From Advenella mimigardefordensis DPN7 (GTDB lineage Bacteria > Pseudomonadota > Gammaproteobacteria > Burkholderiales > Burkholderiaceae_B): a stretch of 64,000 nucleotides of DNA. Of this stretch, positions 17,537-26,483 are shown in pieces. Numbering within the stretch: the stretch's first letter is position 1; each line of letters opens with the position of its first letter. Both the position numbers and the translations under genes were made by a program. A model generated the notes under the pieces. It was not told the origin of the DNA, ran no database searches, and saw only the letters and a program-made list of their open reading frames with translations. The stretch lies in contig NZ_CP003915.1 of assembly GCF_000521505.1 (NCBI RefSeq), positions 496,001 through 560,000 of the forward strand, read 5' to 3'.

Positions 17537-18938
17537 CGGTGTCGAGACCTTTTATATAGCGGAACAGGTTGATAATAACGGCGATTATAACCAGTGCGCT
17601 GGCAAGACCCATGACATACATGGGGCCGCGTACCGGATCGACATGAAAGCTGATGGCCACGCAGGCGGCGCCAACGCCCTGACCAAACAGGCGCGTGGTG
17701 GCCTGTACGCCACCGGTGGCGCCGCTGCGCTTCAAGGGGGTAGACATGAGCATGGCCCGATTATTGGGCGTCTGGAAAAAGCCAAAGCCCATGCCGGCTA
17801 CAAACATGGGCGCAACGTAATACCACAGGGCAATATCGGCAGGCAGTGATATCAGGGCAATAATGCCAATGGCCATCAGCGCTGCGCCAATGCCGGACAG
17901 CAGTGATGCCTTGAAATAACGGCATAGTTTTGCCGAGAGCGACGCAATCACCACACTGCCTATCGGCCAGACCCCGAATAGCAGGCCAACCTTTTGCAGC
18001 GGCATGCCCAGATTGTGCTGGTAATAAAATGGCAGCGCCAGCATGGAGATCATCTGCGCAGTAAAGGTGAGTGCGGAAACGATCACGGCGTATTTGAATA
18101 TCGGATAGCGAAACAAATCAACCGGCACCAGAGGCGTTGCTTGCGGTAATGAGCGTCGAATCAGCACGTAGCCGCCAGCTGCTGCGATGGCAAGCATGAA
18201 CAGGCCGCGTCCGGGGTTGCGTCCGATTGCATCCAGGCCGATCAGCAGCAGCGCGAAGGTGAAGATATTCAGAATGGCGCTGAGATAATCGAAACGGCCT
18301 TTGCTGCGTGAGGCCGCTTCGGGCAGGTAACCGGCCGCGTACATGGCGAACAGGCAGATAGGCACGGTAAAACCAAAGATCCATTGCCATGAAGCGATGG
18401 ACAAAATGGCCGCCCCTACTGAGGGTCCGACCACGGACATGACGCCCACCGTCATGGCGTTCACGCTGATCCCTGCTGCCAGTTTATGCGTAGGATAAAT
18501 GTGGCGCACCAGCCCGCCGAACAGGCACATCATGGAGGAAGCGCCCAGCCCCTGCAGTATGCGCGCGCCCACCAGGCTATGCAAATTGCCGGACATTGCG
18601 CAAAGCAGTGAGGCAATTGTGAACAGCGCCAGCCCCAGTCTGAACATCAGTTTGAAACCGATCCGCTCGGCCACGGCCGACAAAGGCAGTAGTGTGGCCA
18701 TCACGGAAATGGTATAGGCGTTGACGATCCAGATGGAATCGGCCTCGCCGATGTTCAGCTCCCGCGAGATCGTCGGCAGGGCGATGTTGGCGATATTGGC
18801 GTCCAGTACGGTGACACCAATACAGCACAGCAGTGCGCCCGCCGCCCACTGGCGGGCCGGGGAAGGCAGGCCGGTGGTGGTTCTGGGTGCTGCCGCCGGA
18901 GCTGGCTGGTCGGGGTTGCGGGTCGGGGCTTCAGTCAT
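17526..18938 (-). CDS. MFS transporter, DHA2 (EmrB/QacA-like) type
   Basis: The 470-residue membrane protein has about fourteen hydrophobic segments. Its first span carries TVLDANIANIALPTI, the D1 motif of DHA2 drug:H+ antiporters, and LGLALFTIASLL plus GARILQGLGASSM follow as in the family (motif A and B regions). The N-terminal 30 residues are Pro/Ala-rich and cytoplasmic. Substrate is unknown; its place between glmU and two glycosyltransferases may mean export of an envelope precursor, but drug efflux is the default reading. Confidence 0.88.
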   Translation of the reverse strand: MTEAPTRNPDQPAPAAAPRTTTGLPSPARQWAAGALLCCIGVTVLDANIANIALPTISRELNIGEADSIWIVNAYTISVMATLLPLSAVAERIGFKLMFRLGLALFTIASLLCAMSGNLHSLVGARILQGLGASSMMCLFGGLVRHIYPTHKLAAGISVNAMTVGVMSVVGPSVGAAILSIASWQWIFGFTVPICLFAMYAAGYLPEAASRSKGRFDYLSAILNIFTFALLLIGLDAIGRNPGRGLFMLAIAAAGGYVLIRRSLPQATPLVPVDLFRYPIFKYAVIVSALTFTAQMISMLALPFYYQHNLGMPLQKVGLLFGVWPIGSVVIASLSAKLCRYFKASLLSGIGAALMAIGIIALISLPADIALWYYVAPMFVAGMGFGFFQTPNNRAMLMSTPLKRSGATGGVQATTRLFGQGVGAACVAISFHVDPVRGPMYVMGLASALVIIAVIINLFRYIKGLDTDAS

Positions 18939-18965
18939 GCCATCTATTTTTCATGCTATCAACTA

Positions 18966-20342
18966 TCAATCTTGTTTCTTTGTCGGACGGGTCCAGTTTT
19001 CAATGGTGGTCTGACGGGTGCGCGACAGCGTGAGTTTGTCGGCAGGCGCGTCTTTGGTCAGTGTCGTGCCTGCGCCCAGCGTTGCGCCTTTGCCAACAGT
19101 GACGGGGGCGACCAGCTGACTGTCCGAGCCAATGAACGCGCCATCTTCAATCGTCGTTTTGAATTTGTTTACGCCGTCGTAATTGCAGGTAATGGTGCCA
19201 GCGCCAATGTTGACCTGCGCGCCGATCTCGGCATCACCCAGATAGGCCAGGTGATTAGCCTTGCTGCCCTGACCCAGTGTGGTTTTTTTCAGTTCAACAA
19301 AATTGCCTACATGTGACTCGGCTGCCAGCACGGTGCCGGGACGCAGTCGCGCGTATGGGCCGATTTTGACGTTTTCGGCAGCGGTTGCCTGTTCCAGATG
19401 GCTGAATGCTTCTACTCGTGTACCGGCGCCCAGGGTGACGTTACGCAGCACGCAATGCGGCCCCACGCGTACACCGTCAGCCAGGGTGACGGTGCCTTCA
19501 AAGACGCAGCCGACATCAATAAACACATCGCGGCCGCATTCCAGCGTACCGCGCAGATCAAAGCGTGCCGGGTCGGCCAGTGAGACGCCCTGGACCAGCA
19601 GGCGCTGGGCCTGCTCTGCCTGCCAGGCGCGTTCCAGTTGCGCTTGCTGTACGCGGCTGTTTACGCCCAGCGTTTCCCAGTTGGCATCGGGCTGAGCGGC
19701 GTTCACGGGCACGTTATCCTGAACGGATAGCGCGATGGTGTCGGTCAGATAATATTCTCCCTGCGCATTATCGTTGTTGATGCGACCCAGCCAGTCTTTC
19801 AGTTTTGCGGTGGGCGCTGCCAGAATGCCGGTGTTGACCTCACGGATTTTGTGCTCCTGTTCGGTGGCATCCTTGTGTTCGACAATGCGTTGAACCTGGC
19901 CGCTGTCGTTGCGAACAATGCGTCCGTAGCCGGTCGGGTCCTGCAGTGTTTCGGTGAGCACGGCCATGCCATTGGCGCGTGCCTCCAGCAGACGCTTCAG
20001 CGTGGCCGGTTGCACCAGGGGGACGTCACCGTAAAGTACGATAGTTGTGTCTCCTTCCTGTTCGCCGCCAACCAGTAGCGGTATGGCCTGCTGAACGGCA
20101 TGGCCGGTGCCGTACTGCGGCTGCTGCAGGGCATATTCAATGTCAGTCTGGTCGGCAAACGCTTTTCTGACAGCGTCGGCGCCATGGCCGACCACAACGA
20201 TGATGCGATCGGGGGACAACTGGCGGGCACTGTCGATAACCTGAGCCAGCATTGGCTTGCCAGCCAGTGTATGCAATACTTTGGGCAAATCCGATTGCAT
20301 GCGTTTACCCATACCTGCTGCGAGAATGACGATATTTAACAT
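18966..20342 (-). CDS. glmU: Bifunctional UDP-GlcNAc pyrophosphorylase / glucosamine-1-phosphate acetyltransferase
   Basis: This 458-residue enzyme makes UDP-GlcNAc for peptidoglycan and lipopolysaccharide. The N-terminal uridyltransferase domain starts [20 protein letters not shown] (LxxGxGTxM-type loop), with [11 protein letters not shown] and YGDVPLV. The C-terminal left-handed beta-helix has hexapeptide repeats and the acetyltransferase segment [20 protein letters not shown], with [14 protein letters not shown]. Normal length. It precedes the MFS gene by 27 bases. Confidence 0.98.
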   Translation of the reverse strand: MLNIVILAAGMGKRMQSDLPKVLHTLAGKPMLAQVIDSARQLSPDRIIVVVGHGADAVRKAFADQTDIEYALQQPQYGTGHAVQQAIPLLVGGEQEGDTTIVLYGDVPLVQPATLKRLLEARANGMAVLTETLQDPTGYGRIVRNDSGQVQRIVEHKDATEQEHKIREVNTGILAAPTAKLKDWLGRINNDNAQGEYYLTDTIALSVQDNVPVNAAQPDANWETLGVNSRVQQAQLERAWQAEQAQRLLVQGVSLADPARFDLRGTLECGRDVFIDVGCVFEGTVTLADGVRVGPHCVLRNVTLGAGTRVEAFSHLEQATAAENVKIGPYARLRPGTVLAAESHVGNFVELKKTTLGQGSKANHLAYLGDAEIGAQVNIGAGTITCNYDGVNKFKTTIEDGAFIGSDSQLVAPVTVGKGATLGAGTTLTKDAPADKLTLSRTRQTTIENWTRPTKKQD

Positions 20343-20386
20343 AGATAGACGTGTCGTAAAGTTTGAAATTGGTTAAGAGGCGATAG

Positions 20387-20416
20387 AAAAAAAGGGGAAG
20401 GTGTGTTGTCTTCCCC
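20387..20416 (-). terminator. Intrinsic terminator downstream of the phaM-like gene
   Basis: On the minus strand GGGGAAG (20410-20416 arm) pairs with CTTCCCC (20394-20400) around a 9-base loop and is followed by seven T residues. It lies 14 bases after the stop codon and separates this gene from glmU. Confidence 0.8.
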
Positions 20417-20429
20417 GTTATTGCAATGA

Positions 20430-21128
20430 TCAGGTGGCGCGGCGACTGGCCGTACTGCGTTTTGCTGCCGGTCGGCCGGTTGTGGCGCGCTTGCGTGTGG
20501 CTGGCTTGACCGGCTCCTGCGGTTCTGTCGGCTGGTCCGGTTCTGGGCCGGGTGGTGTTTTGACTGGTGCGGGTTCTTTATGCATGGCCTGCGTCGCCTG
20601 TGTGGCGACCTGAGCCAGTTGGTTAAATTGTCCTTGCAGCATATCCCACCAGGCCTGCGATGCCTGGCTGACGGAGTCCGTGTTAAAGCCGCTGTCGCCG
20701 TTGGTGGCGCTCTTTTCTTTGCGATCCGCTGCCGCTTTGGGCGGCTCCGGGGCCGGTTTGGCGGGCGCTGATTTTTTCAGGCCGAAGATATCGTCCAGCG
20801 ACCGATCCTGGTTCTGGGTTTGCAGGTTATCAACAAATGATTTCAGGGTGTGAATACTGGCGCGCTGGATTTCCAGGCCCTGGATCGTGCCCGAGAGCAT
20901 GGACAGGTTCATGGTCAGCCAGCTTTCGATGCTTTTGAGTTCATGGATGCGCTTGTCCAGTTCTTCCGGGCTTAAGGCCGGCGGCATGGCAAACATCGGA
21001 TTGCTGGTCTGCTGAACTTGCGCAAACTGCTGCCAGGCTTTGCTCATCATGTCCAGGCTTTGCATGATAGGGTTGCCGGCGCTATCGGGACCCAGGCCAG
21101 GCCGATCAAAAGGGTTACTGCTTGTCAT
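20430..21128 (-). CDS. phaM: PhaM-family polyhydroxyalkanoate granule regulatory protein
   Basis: The 232-residue protein has the conserved PhaM core PALSPEELDKRIHELKSIES, then WLTMNLSMLSGTIQGLEIQR and a hydrophobic N-terminal half. The C terminus is Ala/Pro/Lys/Arg-rich (RKRATTGRPAAKRS), like the DNA-binding tail of PhaM. In Ralstonia eutropha PhaM activates PHA synthase and attaches granules to the nucleoid. GGAGA lies 5 bases before the ATG, and the start overlaps the NUDIX gene by 14 bases. No phaCAB genes are in the window. Confidence 0.82.
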   Translation of the reverse strand: MTSSNPFDRPGLGPDSAGNPIMQSLDMMSKAWQQFAQVQQTSNPMFAMPPALSPEELDKRIHELKSIESWLTMNLSMLSGTIQGLEIQRASIHTLKSFVDNLQTQNQDRSLDDIFGLKKSAPAKPAPEPPKAAADRKEKSATNGDSGFNTDSVSQASQAWWDMLQGQFNQLAQVATQATQAMHKEPAPVKTPPGPEPDQPTEPQEPVKPATRKRATTGRPAAKRSTASRRAT

Positions 21129-21969
21129 GAGGTTCTCCCTGATTTTGCGGCTGCGCGCGAAATCGCGCGAGCAGTGTTTCGGATGTACGGCTCAGCATGC
21201 CTTCAAGTATAACAAGTGCAGCTTCCAGCGTGATCTGTCTGTCTGCAATCATTTGTACAGCCTGTTGCTGGCTGACAATACGAATTTCCGATACTTCGCC
21301 GTCCATATTACAGGGGGTGGCGTGAGGCGGCAGGATACAGTCGCTGACCAGAATGTCTTCAACCTGATAGCCTTCGGGCAGGCGGCGGTGCATGCGCAAC
21401 AGCGTGCGCAGTGGCGTGCGGCAGGTAAGCACGTTTTCCTGTAGTCCGGCTTCTTCCAGAGTTTCACGCAGCAAGGCGTGCTCCAGGTCTTCGGAACCGT
21501 TGGCCAGGCCGCCGGCCAGCGTATCCCACATGCCGGGATCGGTTGCTTTGGTCATGGCGCGTTTTGCAATATACAGTTGCAGGTCCGGTGTCCACGCATT
21601 CAAATGAACGGCATGAGTCAGCAAGCCCAGCGGGCGCATGGCAGCGCGCTCCATTTTTGCAAGATCTTCCCCTTCGGCATATACTGTGAGCAGCTCATCG
21701 CGCCAGGTTTTGAGCAGACCCGCGTCGCGTAGAATAACGGAGATGTCGGCCAGGAGGGGGTCCAGTTCAAAGCGTGGTGTGCCGGGATCGGCAATGTGTA
21801 CGGCGGTCTGGGTGATCCGCACGGCCGGCAGATGGGCAATGGCCTTGAGTGCCTGCGGCGTAATAAAACCGGCCAGTTTGCCGGCAATAGTCAGGGGCAG
21901 CGAAAATTCTGGCGGCACTTCCTGTATGGATTGCAACAGGGCTGCGTAAAGGGCGGGTATTCGGTTCAA
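21115..21969 (-). CDS. NUDIX hydrolase with DUF4743-like N-terminal domain
   Basis: The 284-residue protein has a complete Nudix box GGLANGSEDLEHALLRETLE followed by EAGL (G-x5-E-x7-REUxEExGU) around residues 155-178. The long N-terminal half with RPLGLLTHAVHLNAW before the Nudix fold matches the DUF4743/thiamine-pyrophosphokinase-related NUDIX group. It should hydrolyse a nucleoside-diphosphate derivative; substrate unknown. The frame begins at TTG with no good ribosome site, so the start is uncertain. It is divergent from the cox cluster. Confidence 0.85.
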   Translation of the reverse strand: MNRIPALYAALLQSIQEVPPEFSLPLTIAGKLAGFITPQALKAIAHLPAVRITQTAVHIADPGTPRFELDPLLADISVILRDAGLLKTWRDELLTVYAEGEDLAKMERAAMRPLGLLTHAVHLNAWTPDLQLYIAKRAMTKATDPGMWDTLAGGLANGSEDLEHALLRETLEEAGLQENVLTCRTPLRTLLRMHRRLPEGYQVEDILVSDCILPPHATPCNMDGEVSEIRIVSQQQAVQMIADRQITLEAALVILEGMLSRTSETLLARFRAQPQNQGEPHDKQ

Positions 21970-22066
21970 GGTTGCATAAATGTCGTGTCAAACATGCAAC
22001 GATTGTATTCGCAAAAAGTTCTCAGACAGGTTCGCTGTCGCTTTTATATGGTTAAATGAACTATCT

Positions 22067-22097
22067 TTGACACAGATTAAGGTCTTATCGGTATAAT
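22067..22097 (+). promoter_or_regulatory. Candidate promoter of the cytochrome oxidase operon
   Basis: TTGACA (22067-22072) and TATAAT (22092-22097) are both perfect sigma-70 hexamers, though 19 bp apart instead of the optimal 17. Transcription would start near 22104, giving a leader of about 115 bases before ctaC. Confidence 0.6.
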
Positions 22098-22218
22098 CCT
22101 GTACCGCAAGGGGGTATGATGGGTACGCTTTATGCAGTTGCCGTCAGCTACGATAATCAGGCGCGATCCGATCAGTTTCATACGAAAAAACGGAACAACG
22201 CACAAAAATGAGGTCAAC

Positions 22219-23037
22219 ATGAAGAAGTTGCAAGGTTTACTTGGTCTTGGAGCGCTAGTGCCAGCCTGTACGGCGTGGGCCCAGGTCCAGGATATGCCAG
22301 GTGGTCCAAAGGTATTGCAAATAAATCTGCATAAGGGTGTCACCGAAATTGCCGAAAGTATGCACAGCCTGCATATGATGATGCTGATTATCTGTACCGT
22401 CATTTTTGTCGCCGTGTTCGGCGTCATGTTCTACTCAATCTGGGCGCATCGTAAATCCAAGGGTTTCAAAGCTTCTACATTCCATGAGCACATGGGCGTG
22501 GAAGTGGCCTGGACCGTCATTCCCTTCATTATCGTGATTGCCATGGCGTTGCCTGCAACCAAAACCGTGGTGGCAATGAAAGATACCAGCAGCGCTGATA
22601 TCACCGTTAAAGCGACTGGCTACCAGTGGAAATGGGGCTATGAATACCTGGATGGCGATGCCAAGGGTATCAGCTTCCTCTCCAATATGACGACGCCTTA
22701 CGACCAGATCGAAGGTGGCGCTGAAAAATCCAATACTTATCTGATGGAAGTGGACAACGAGCTGGTTGTCCCCGCAGGCAAAAAAGTTCGTGTCGTACTA
22801 ACTGCTGACGACGTTATTCATTCATTCTTTGTACCAGAGCTGGGTGTAAAACAGGATGCCATTCCAGGCTTTCTGCGTGATGCCTGGTTTCGCACCGACA
22901 AACTGGGTACCTATCGTGGCCAGTGTGCCGAGCTGTGTGGCCAGAACCACGCATTCATGCCGATTGTAGTGCGCGTCGTTTCTCCCGAGGATTATGAGAA
23001 GTGGATTGCCGAACAGCAGAAAGTGGCAGCAAAATGA
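22219..23037 (+). CDS. ctaC: Cytochrome c oxidase subunit II
   Basis: The 272-residue subunit (also called coxB) has a signal peptide, two membrane spans (about residues 50-75 and 95-115) and a periplasmic cupredoxin domain that holds CuA. The CuA ligands are visible in DDVIHSFFVPELGVK and CAELCGQNHAFM. GYQWKWGYEY is the conserved aromatic electron-entry region. There is no fused cytochrome c domain, so this is an aa3-type rather than caa3-type enzyme. GAGGT precedes ATG 22219 by 5 bases. Confidence 0.97.
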   Translation: MKKLQGLLGLGALVPACTAWAQVQDMPGGPKVLQINLHKGVTEIAESMHSLHMMMLIICTVIFVAVFGVMFYSIWAHRKSKGFKASTFHEHMGVEVAWTVIPFIIVIAMALPATKTVVAMKDTSSADITVKATGYQWKWGYEYLDGDAKGISFLSNMTTPYDQIEGGAEKSNTYLMEVDNELVVPAGKKVRVVLTADDVIHSFFVPELGVKQDAIPGFLRDAWFRTDKLGTYRGQCAELCGQNHAFMPIVVRVVSPEDYEKWIAEQQKVAAK

Positions 23038-23119
23038 CAATGACATTCGGAACTTTATATTCGCAATATTGCGCCTGTGATATCTGCAAGCCAGGCACGC
23101 AGCAGGCAAGGAGTCAAAA

Positions 23120-24721
23120 ATGAGTAGTACAGTAGTGGGTCACGCTCCTGATCATCACGGACACGACGACCATCACCACGCCGCCCCAACAGGCTGGCGC
23201 CGCTGGCTCTTTGCCACCAATCACAAAGATATTGGTACGATGTACCTGTTGTTTTCGTTCATCATGCTGCTTGAGGGCGGTACGTTGGCGCTATTGATTC
23301 GTGCCGAGCTGTTTGAACCGGGTGTGCAGTTCTTCCGGCCCGATCTGTTCAACCAGTTCACCACCATGCACGGCCTGATCATGATTTTCGGTGCCATCAT
23401 GCCTTCGCTGGTTGGTTTTGCCAACTATATGATTCCGTTGCAGATCGGTGCATCCGATATGGCGTTTGCGCGGATGAATAACTTCAGCTTCTGGCTGCTG
23501 CCTGTTGGCGCGATTCTGCTGACCGGTTCTTTCTTTGTTCCTGGTGGAGCCACTGCCGCAGGCTGGACGCTTTACGCGCCACTGTCGCTGCAAATGGGTC
23601 CCGGTATGGATATGGCTATTTTTGCTGTGCACATCCTGGGTGCTTCGTCCATCATGGGCGCGATCAATATTATCGTGACCATTCTGAACATGCGTGCGCC
23701 TGGCATGACATTGATGAAAATGCCACTGTTCTGCTGGACATGGCTGATCACTGCATTCCTGCTGATCGCCGTGATGCCGGTGCTGGCTGCTGCCGTTACC
23801 ATGCTGCTGACCGACCGTCATTTTGGCACAGGCTTTTTCAACGCCGCTGCCGGTGGTGACCCGGTTCTGTACCAGCACGTATTCTGGTTCTTCGGTCACC
23901 CTGAAGTGTATATTATGATTCTGCCGGCATTTGGTATTGTGTCTGCCATCATTCCTACCTTCTCACGTAAACGCCTGTTTGGTTACGCGTCCATGGTGTA
24001 TGCGACTGCTGCGATTGCCGTGCTGTCGTTCATCGTATGGGCTCACCACATGTTTGCAACGGGTATGCCGGTTACCGGTCAGTTGTATTTCATGTACGCA
24101 ACCATGCTCATTTCCATTCCTACGGGTGTGAAAGTGTTTAACTGGGTTGCAACAATGTGGCGCGGTTCGCTCACATTCGAAACCCCCATGCTGTTTTCCA
24201 TCGGCTTTATTTTCGTGTTCACCATTGGCGGCTTTACCGGACTGATTCTGGCCATGGCGCCGATTGATATCGCCGTTCACGATACCTATTACGTGGTGGC
24301 TCACTTCCACTACGTGCTGGTTGCCGGTTCACTGTTTGCGCTGTTTGCAGGTACCTATTACTGGCTGCCCAAATGGACAGGCCGCATGTACAACGAGAAG
24401 CTGGGCAAGATCCACTTCTGGTCTACCATGCTGTCGTTCAACGTAACGTTCTTCCCGATGCACTTCCTGGGTCTGGCCGGTATGCCACGTCGTTATGTCG
24501 ACTATGCACCGCAGTTCACAGACTTCCATCAGATTGCCACTATTGGTGCATTCTGGTTCGGGTTCTCGCAATTGCTGTTCCTGTATATTGTTTTGAAAAC
24601 CTATCGTGGCTCGGGCGAGACCGCAACTGCCCAGGTATGGGAAGGTGCGGAAGGACTGGAGTGGACATTGCCTTCACCGCTGCCGTTCCATACATTTGAA
24701 ACGCCCCCTGTGGTTAAGTAA
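23120..24721 (+). CDS. ctaD: Cytochrome c oxidase subunit I
   Basis: The 533-residue, twelve-span catalytic subunit (coxA) carries heme a, heme a3 and CuB. Visible motifs are [12 protein letters not shown] (heme a His), [19 protein letters not shown] (CuB His and the His-Tyr cross-link), [10 protein letters not shown] (CuB His-His) and [14 protein letters not shown] (heme a3 and heme a His). The K- and D-channel residues typical of A-type oxidases are present (GHPEVY). AAGGAG precedes the ATG. The N terminus is His-rich. Confidence 0.98.
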   Translation: MSSTVVGHAPDHHGHDDHHHAAPTGWRRWLFATNHKDIGTMYLLFSFIMLLEGGTLALLIRAELFEPGVQFFRPDLFNQFTTMHGLIMIFGAIMPSLVGFANYMIPLQIGASDMAFARMNNFSFWLLPVGAILLTGSFFVPGGATAAGWTLYAPLSLQMGPGMDMAIFAVHILGASSIMGAINIIVTILNMRAPGMTLMKMPLFCWTWLITAFLLIAVMPVLAAAVTMLLTDRHFGTGFFNAAAGGDPVLYQHVFWFFGHPEVYIMILPAFGIVSAIIPTFSRKRLFGYASMVYATAAIAVLSFIVWAHHMFATGMPVTGQLYFMYATMLISIPTGVKVFNWVATMWRGSLTFETPMLFSIGFIFVFTIGGFTGLILAMAPIDIAVHDTYYVVAHFHYVLVAGSLFALFAGTYYWLPKWTGRMYNEKLGKIHFWSTMLSFNVTFFPMHFLGLAGMPRRYVDYAPQFTDFHQIATIGAFWFGFSQLLFLYIVLKTYRGSGETATAQVWEGAEGLEWTLPSPLPFHTFETPPVVK

Positions 24722-24730
24722 TATTGCGAT

Positions 24731-24841
24731 ATGACTCCAGAGCAAAAACGTAGGAACCTGATTACCGCCCTGACTCTGGTCGGGCTGGTGGTCGCAATTT
24801 TCCTGTGGGCTATGTTCGGTCATGTGCTGTCAGCAGCGTAA
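24731..24841 (+). CDS. Cytochrome oxidase small assembly protein (36 residues)
   Basis: A 36-codon frame starts 9 bases after ctaD: MTPEQKRRNLITALTLVGLV, then VAIFLWAMFGHVLSAA. It has a charged N terminus and one membrane span, like the very short proteins found between ctaD and ctaG in Betaproteobacteria. In relatives its position directly precedes ctaG; here the DUF2970 gene follows instead. Confidence 0.75.
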   Translation: MTPEQKRRNLITALTLVGLVVAIFLWAMFGHVLSAA

Positions 24842-24870
24842 CGCTGCTGATCTTCAGGAGGGAGGTGGCA

Positions 24871-25095
24871 ATGAGTGACGATTTACGGGACTTGTCCCAA
24901 AGAAAGCTCAACTTCTTTCAGACCATGAAAGCAGTGCTGTGGGGGCTGTTTGGCGTACGCCGCGGCGCGGGCTATCAGGAAGATATTTCCAGGTTGAATC
25001 CGGTGCATCTGATTCTGGGTGGCATCATCGCGACAGTCATATTTATTATTTTATTGGTGATGGTGGCGCGCTGGGCGATAACCAGCCTCACCTAG
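24871..25095 (+). CDS. DUF2970 family membrane protein
   Basis: The 74-residue protein contains FFQTMKAVLWGLFGVRRGAG and one C-terminal membrane span (HLILGGIIATVIFIILLVMV), the pattern of the DUF2970 family found in betaproteobacterial cox clusters. A very strong AGGAGGGAGG lies before ATG 24871. Its role is not known; conservation of place suggests oxidase biogenesis. Confidence 0.85.
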   Translation: MSDDLRDLSQRKLNFFQTMKAVLWGLFGVRRGAGYQEDISRLNPVHLILGGIIATVIFIILLVMVARWAITSLT

Positions 25096-25126
25096 TTATT
25101 AGAAGCATTCCAAGAGGGAGAACATT

Positions 25127-26002
25127 ATGAGTGCGAGCCACTCGGTTCAGGTAAAAGAAGCACCGTATTATTACGTGCCGGCCGATTCGGCCCATCCGGT
25201 TAGGACAAGTGTCACAATGCTGCTCATTCTGGTGGGTGCCGTGACCTGGATTAACCATGTTCCTTACGGGCAGTATCTCTTTTTGTTTGGATTGCTTGCC
25301 CTGTTCATCAATCTCTATCAATGGTTTGGCGATGCCATCCGTGAGTCTGAGTCCGGAATGAACAGCAAGCGCATCGACCTGTCCTACCGCTGGGGGATGG
25401 GCTGGTTCATCTTCTCGGAAGTCATGTTCTTTGCTGCGTTCTTCGGCTCACTTTGGTATGCGCGCGAAGTGACAACGCCCTGGCTGAGCGACATGGATCA
25501 CCAGTTGCTGTTGTGGCCTGGCTTTACCGGTCAGTGGCCGAACCTTGGCCCTGCGGGCATCGTCAGTCATTTTGAAACCATTGGCCCGTTCTGGTTGCCG
25601 ACCATCAATACGCTGTTGCTGCTGACTTCCGGTCTGACGCTGACGCTGTCGCATCACGCCTTGCGCGCCAATCACCGTAAGAGCACCATTTTCTGGCTGT
25701 TCGTTACCGTTGTTCTGGGCTTCACATTCGTCTTTTTCCAGGCCGAAGAATATATCCATGCCTATACGGAACTGAATCTGCGATTTGATTCCGGCATTTA
25801 TGGTTCACTGTTTTTCATGCTGACCGGCTTCCACGGTTTCCACGTGATTCTGGGTGCAACGATGCTGACTGTGATTCTGATTCGCCTGCTGCGCGGTCAC
25901 TTCACAGCGGATCATCACTTCGGTTTTGAGGGTGCTGCCTGGTACTGGCACTTTGTGGATGTGGTCTGGCTGGGTCTGTACCTGTTCGTATACTGGTTCT
26001 GA
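25127..26002 (+). CDS. ctaE: Cytochrome c oxidase subunit III
   Basis: The 291-residue membrane subunit (coxC) has seven spans, with WGMGWFIFSEVMFFAAFFGS, then FQAEEYIHAYTEL and GFHGFHVILGATML, and ends WHFVDVVWLGLYLFVYWF, all standard for subunit III. It supports the stability of the aa3 core. GAGGGAGA precedes the ATG, and a hairpin terminator follows. Confidence 0.97.
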   Translation: MSASHSVQVKEAPYYYVPADSAHPVRTSVTMLLILVGAVTWINHVPYGQYLFLFGLLALFINLYQWFGDAIRESESGMNSKRIDLSYRWGMGWFIFSEVMFFAAFFGSLWYAREVTTPWLSDMDHQLLLWPGFTGQWPNLGPAGIVSHFETIGPFWLPTINTLLLLTSGLTLTLSHHALRANHRKSTIFWLFVTVVLGFTFVFFQAEEYIHAYTELNLRFDSGIYGSLFFMLTGFHGFHVILGATMLTVILIRLLRGHFTADHHFGFEGAAWYWHFVDVVWLGLYLFVYWF

Positions 26003-26026
26003 TGCACCCAGCGGTTGTATAAAAAG

Positions 26027-26059
26027 GTAAAGGGTCGGACAACCGACCCTTTACTGTTT
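26027..26059 (+). terminator. Hairpin terminator after ctaE
   Basis: GTAAAGGGTCGG (26027-26038) and CCGACCCTTTAC (26043-26054) form a perfect 12-bp stem with an ACAA loop, 24 bases after the ctaE stop. The following TGTTTC is only a weak T-tract, but the stem is strong. Confidence 0.7.
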
Positions 26060-26168
26060 CAGCACAATGCGCTGCTGTTACAGTAAAGCGCGGGTATTGG
26101 CGGTATGATGTTTAGCGTGGCATCAACAGCGTTAGCGTGTTATTAGCATGCTATTGATAGTGAGCTGC

Positions 26169-26195
26169 AAAAAAGACTGGCCGGACGCGCCGGTC
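26169..26195 (-). terminator. Possible terminator of the twin-transmembrane gene
   Basis: On the minus strand a 6-bp GC stem (26190-26195 and 26179-26184, one G-U) is followed after four bases by six T residues. It lies 41 bases after the stop codon of the gene at 26236-26448. Confidence 0.4.
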
Positions 26196-26235
26196 AACCC
26201 GGGCGCCTAACCAAGCCGAACTCTGATAAGCCGTG

Positions 26236-26448
26236 TCAGCGGCTGACCTGTTCAATGCCCGTGCTTTGAATCCACCCCATGTGGTGGGCAAACAGGACGA
26301 ACAGAAACAGCAAAATGGATAGTGCGATACGCACGGTAAGTGCGTTGACTGTGCGATTCGTGGTGCCTTTATCGCGCATAAGGTAGAAAAAGGCCGATGC
26401 GAGACTGCCTATGATCACGAGAAAGGCGAGTCCGATAAAGATACGCAT
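26236..26448 (-). CDS. Twin-transmembrane protein (DUF2909 family)
   Basis: The 70-residue protein has two membrane spans (IGLAFLVIIGSLASAFFYL and ALSILLFLFVLFAHHMGW) joined by a short RDKGTTNRTVNALTVR loop, the DUF2909 pattern seen beside cox genes in Betaproteobacteria. AGGAG lies 7 bases before the ATG. It is divergent from surf1. Function unknown. Confidence 0.85.
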   Translation of the reverse strand: MRIFIGLAFLVIIGSLASAFFYLMRDKGTTNRTVNALTVRIALSILLFLFVLFAHHMGWIQSTGIEQVSR

Positions 26449-26483
26449 GAGTTAACTCCTGACTGGAATAGAATATTGTAGTA

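Noticed and set aside
23291..23899. Minus-strand frame rich in His and Gln opposite ctaD
   Set aside because: A mirror of the membrane-protein codons of ctaD; no ribosome site or domain.
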